64,000 bases of DNA from Cristatella mucedo (taxonomy: Eukaryota > Bryozoa > Phylactolaemata > Cristatellidae): contig WPIO01000022.1 in the NCBI GenBank assembly GCA_009760855.2, forward strand, positions 2,000,501 to 2,064,500, in the 5' to 3' direction. Below the pieces are notes generated by a model. It worked only from the letters and a program-made list of their open reading frames with translations, did no database searches and had not been told where the DNA came from. Every line of letters begins with the position of its first letter. Positions within the stretch are counted from its first letter, which is position 1. The position numbers and the translations under genes are program-made. This document shows positions 60,166 through 64,000 of the stretch, in pieces.

Positions 60166-61257
60166 GTGCGGCCGTTTTTGCACCACGGCCGCATGCTGCT
60201 CTTCGACCGCTGACCGGCCGCTTCTGGCCGCTGCGCAGTCAGCGGCGCCAGAGCCCCCGGGATCTGCCACCATCTTCCAAGCTGCGAGGGGCGATGGCTG
60301 CCTCATCGCTCAGGATGGAGCGTCGACTGCTGCTTCAGAGGCAGGCTTTTTCGGAGACAGGCGAAGCAGCATGGCCGGCTGCTGATGGGCATCGCATTTA
60401 CATCAGCACCGTCTCGTGGGCTCTCGATTTTTGGCAGACGAGTTTTTCAGTCGGCGCAGCTGCCATTCACTGACTTGCGCTCAGCGGTGGTGCGGTGCTT
60501 GCGAACGGCGCAGCTAGCTACCGGCGCGGTTCCTGCTACTTAGCCTAAGCACGGACTTGCACTGCCCGAGCGCGTGAGTTCGGCAGATGGATCCCTCCCC
60601 CTCCCCTCACCACGAACCCCCTCACCAGGAACCCCCCTTGGCGGGCAGAAAACGTTCCACGTCGTTGACCAGCGACACTCGACAGCACTCCAGCCCCACC
60701 CCCTGCGGTGCTTGGACCTTTACTTTGCGGCCGGTCAGCTGCTGCTTGCGGCACGTGCTGCTGCTGTGGCTTGCCCTCGCTGGCATCGTTTTTTCTATGT
60801 CACGCCGTCAGCCTGCGCCGTGCGCCGGTCTTCCGTGATGGTGAGCCTACCCCGCCACGAGAGAGCCCAAGTGACAGTTGGGTCACGTGCAGGCTAATAA
60901 AGCGAACGATGCGTGTCGTCGACTCCACCGGAAGCCGCGCTAAGTCGCTTTTGTTTTAACGATACCGACGGGGCAGGGCCACAGTTCCTTTTCGGCAAAC
61001 TTGGCCCATTTCCTTCCTTTCGCGAGCAGAGCAAGTGCAGAACTTGCCATTTCTTCGAAGCAGTCGTTCATGCAGGTGCCGGTGTTTACCTGTGTGTTGC
61101 CACTATTGCCGCCAGTCCGAAGGCAAAGGTCGGAGCTGTTTTTCATTTTCACATTTGAACCTAAGCTGGCCAAATTACTTTTGTCGTCGACCCCGCCAGC
61201 CCCAGCACGAGCCCTGTGAGCCCTGTGAGTCGAGTCCAGGCGTCATCCTACGTGTCT
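60166..61257. other. ORP 3' UTR and downstream
   Basis: Presumed 3' UTR to about 60,920; nothing recognised beyond it. Confidence 0.4.
60896..60901 (+). terminator. AATAAA polyadenylation signal of the ORP gene
   Basis: First exact AATAAA after the stop codon, 731 bases downstream, giving a plausible 3' UTR of about 0.75 kb. Confidence 0.6.
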
Positions 61258-61445
61258 ACGCTTGCTACGCTGCTCACTCTCTCTTTGTTGCGTGAGGTGA
61301 AGTCTGTTGGCTACCGAATGCGTGCCGACAGCTGCCGACTGACAACGGCTTTGAGTTCGCCATAGAAAACTCTCCTGCGTAGCACGCACATAGTCTCTGT
61401 GGCTTTGTGAAGTTACAGACGGAGATAAATTACATTACATTACAT
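61258..61445 (+). mobile_element. LINE-B 3' UTR fragment with ACATT tail
   Basis: CTCTCTTTGTTGCGTGAGGT, GTTGGCTACCGAATGCGTGC, GAAGTTACAGACGGAGAT and TTACATTACATTACAT match the 18.7-kb copy. Confidence 0.82.
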
Positions 61446-61568
61446 AACCTCGGGGATCCATGGGCTCTGTGTCGGCCCTGGAGGGGGGGGTCGGAGATAA
61501 ATTACATTACATTACATAACCTCGGGGATCCATGGGCTCTGTGTCGGCCCTGGAGGGGGGGGGTCGGA
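61421..61568. repeat. 72-bp tandem duplication containing the LINE-B tail
   Basis: GGAGATAAATTACATTACAT followed by AACCTCGGGGATCCATGGGC and CTGGAGGGGGG occurs twice, at 61421 and 61493, nearly identical apart from G-run length. Confidence 0.9.
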
Positions 61569-62666
61569 GTGGGCAAGAGGGCAAGATGGCCAACTGCAGC
61601 TGCAGAATGCATGATGCATCTCACCATCGTCTTCAGTAATTTTAGGCAGTGGGAAAGATGCAGCGAAAAGGAACATCTGCACGCCGTGTCGTTGCCCAGT
61701 CGTAGCTGTGTCTTTTTGCTTGCCTAGCGTTCATCCTGAGGCTACAAACGCAAATCCTAAAAGTGCATGCGACTCCTCATATGCTCTAGCTGTGCGAAGG
61801 ACATCGCGAAGGTCAGGAATGATTAGCGCTAACGGTCCCTATGGTACATTTGTCCCAAGGTCTTGAGTGCGGAAGAGCAGCCGTTAGCTCGCATGGCAGC
61901 AGCTCACGGGGCACTGTTATCGAGTCGTATGACGGAGTGTGCAAACGTCGTGACGGCCCTCCGTACGACTTGTCGGGCTGGGTAGTGCGACCGAGCAACA
62001 AGCCTGCTGGCTCCAACTCCAAGCACTTTACTATCCAAACCAGGCCGGCCAAGCCCAGTCTACACACTCTAGAGACAGCCGATGGCGTCCTAGGGATGCA
62101 GTCCTCCCTCTCCCTGTACCGCTTTCGGCAGCCCTTATATTCCATGGATGCGTTATTTTCGAACTGTCATGTCATTGTTCTTTCCAAACCCACCTGACAG
62201 CTGGCAGCAGTTTGTGGTAGATGGATGTCTCCCGCAGATGCAGCTGATGCATGGATTTGGACCTGATGTGTCATTGTCAGCCCCTGCCACAGCTCGAGAG
62301 CAGCTGCAGCTGCTCTGGCAGCTCTTAGCTCTCGTAGTAGCATCTTCTCCCAGCGCTTGAAGGCTGCCGAGTCCTGTTCTCTCACCACGTCCTACAAACG
62401 TGGTCACAGCTGATGCACCTACCACCACTGACCAATGGAAGGAGAGCTTGCAAAACCTGCATGCCTGAATGCAAACTAGAAAGTGCATTCATAGCTGAAA
62501 TGTAAGTTGAATATAAAATGGACTTGAAGTAGTTAATACTAAAGCAAGTCTTGTAACGAGAGTCACTGTTGATTCACTAGCCGACGCTTACTAATGAAAA
62601 TAAAGCCTGCCAACATACAAGTGGACTGCACTTGAAAATTGAACTTAATTGAACAAAAGCAAAATA
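61569..62666. other. No gene recognised
   Basis: ORFs of about 70-118 codons on both strands have no recognisable family. Confidence 0.35.
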
Positions 62667-63507
62667 GTAATAATAATAATGCACTTGATAAAGCGCCCTC
62701 AGAGAACTCAATCTCTCTCTAGGCGCTTTACATTTGCTGCAAAGGGAAATGCAATTGAATGGTGAGTAATGTCATGCTTGATAAACAAAATGAAATGGTT
62801 AGGGATGGTTAGGGATGATATGCACAGGGTCAGCATGAGAGTGTGGTTAGTGGCAGCATGCACAGTGTCAGCACGCATAAGCACATCAAGGACGAATCAC
62901 AGGGACCCACTAAATGCTGTCCTAAATATGTGTGTTTTTAGGTTCCTTTTAAATGTGGTTAGGTCAGGGGATGTTCTGACGCAGGTCGGGAGGGAGTTCC
63001 AGGCTTTGGGAGCATACGAACTAAATGCACGGTCTCCAAAAGGATTTGAGGTTTGTACGAGGTATTTGTAGACTGTTGGATTCCGAAAAGCATGTGGTAC
63101 GATGCTTGGCCTGATGCGGTAGTATATCTGAGAGATAGGCTGGAGCCAAAGGATTAAGTGACCTAAAAGTGAGCGATAAAACCTAGAAGTCAATCCGTTG
63201 CTTGACTGGTAGCCAGTGCAGGTCGGCGAGAAGTGGAGTGATGTGGCAACTGTGACACTCACGACAGACAAGCCTAACTGCAGAGCACCAGCTGCAATCG
63301 CCTGATCGCACATGCCGGTAGGCCAGTAAGCAGTGAGTTGCAGAAGTCGAGACGGGATGTCACGAATGCATGGACCAACTTGGACGTGGTATCCTTATCT
63401 AAACAAGCCCGAATTTTAGCAATGTTATGAAGCTGAAAGTAGGCAGATTTGACTGTGGAGCTAATATGGTCATCTAACGAGAGGTCGCTTTGGAATATGA
63501 CACTGTT
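62667..63507 (-). mobile_element. LINE-A copy, 5' truncated
   Basis: (AAT)n and hairpin at 62,667-62,745, then the antisense C-terminal region (RTSPDLTTFKRNLKTHIFRT on minus at 62,897). It breaks off at 63,507 inside the RT-C-terminal linker. Confidence 0.9.
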
Positions 63508-63784
63508 GCTAAAACTACTCAAAAAGTGAGAATATACTAGAGTGGGCAATTACCGAAATATGATCGCTTTCGATCTGGAACAAAGGAGAGCAAAGCGCGT
63601 CGTACTGCCGAATTTTTCAAACGAAACGGCAATATTTATTATTTTTCCTCTTATATATAGATGTTGATGATTAAAAAAGAGCGGCAAGATTGGTCAACAG
63701 TTGGGCGGCCTCTCCAGCTTGATCAGTGGCTGGTCGGGCCCAGGCCCGACGCTTTTCAAAGCTGCACGAGGAGGCTGAAACCGA

Positions 63785-63964
63785 TAAATAATAAATCCTA
63801 GCTGATTGAACAGCCTCTTTTTGTGTAGCGACAGAAGAGCCTTTACGGCTATCGCCACCGCTTGCAGTGGCGATAAAGGATCGCCCACCACAGGAACCGA
63901 ACCCACGACCTCGGGACCGAGGTCGTGAAAGCAACCACCTTACCTAGTGTGCCATCACGGCCAA
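63785..63964 (-). mobile_element. SINE-B copy
   Basis: On minus: TTGGCCGTGATGGCACACTA, AGGTAAGGTGGTTGC, CACGACCTCGGTCCCGAGGT, GTGGGTTCGGTTCCTGTGG, a body shared with 57.9 kb, and GAGGCTGTTCAATCAGC with (TTTA)-type tail. Confidence 0.92.
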
Positions 63965-64000
63965 CTGATGTAGCGGTTCAGCTAGGTATGAAGGAGCCAA

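Overview
The window is animal (metazoan), probably invertebrate, nuclear DNA. It has two spliced protein genes on the + strand with GT-AG introns, no operons, many degenerate non-LTR retrotransposons, tRNA-derived SINEs, a gag-only LTR element and very long microsatellites. Species cannot be named from the sequence. The long ORFs in GA/CT tracts and the antisense ORFs are not genes. Gene models rest on exon similarity recalled from the families and on splice-phase bookkeeping done by eye.

Layout. 1-3.9 kb: the 3' part of a CCDC6 orthologue (coiled-coil phosphoprotein). Three exons are secure (1799-1950, 2817-2973, 3203-3339) and one is probable (3515-3651); the 5' exons lie off the left edge. 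3.9-31 kb: about 27 kb of intergenic or accessory DNA. It holds copies of an L2/CR1-type LINE (here LINE-A), SINEs of two kinds, an LTR element with a gag-like ORF (10.66-12.47 kb) plus two related single LTRs, and three GC-rich patches. About 30.9-31.6 kb: a GC/CpG-rich patch that may be the promoter of the next gene. 33.04-60.17 kb: a complete oxysterol-binding-protein-related gene (OSBPL2/OSBPL1A type, ORP1/ORP2 clade) in 13 coding exons. All phases agree, giving 529 codons plus stop, with an AATAAA at 60,896. Its introns carry LINE/SINE fragments and huge (GA)n and (CT)n tracts. 60.9-64 kb: downstream DNA with a second LINE family (ACATT-tailed, LINE-B), a 72-bp tandem duplication, another LINE-A copy and a SINE.

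The two genes show no shared pathway. CCDC6 is a coiled-coil regulator; the ORP is a lipid-transfer protein with the EQVSHHPP signature and a FFAT-like VAP-binding motif assembled across an exon junction. The most unusual non-genic features are three: SINEs whose 3' ends copy the LINE-A terminal hairpin; a gag-only LTR element with internal amino-acid repeats; and very long complementary (GA)n and (CU)n tracts in different introns of the same transcript.
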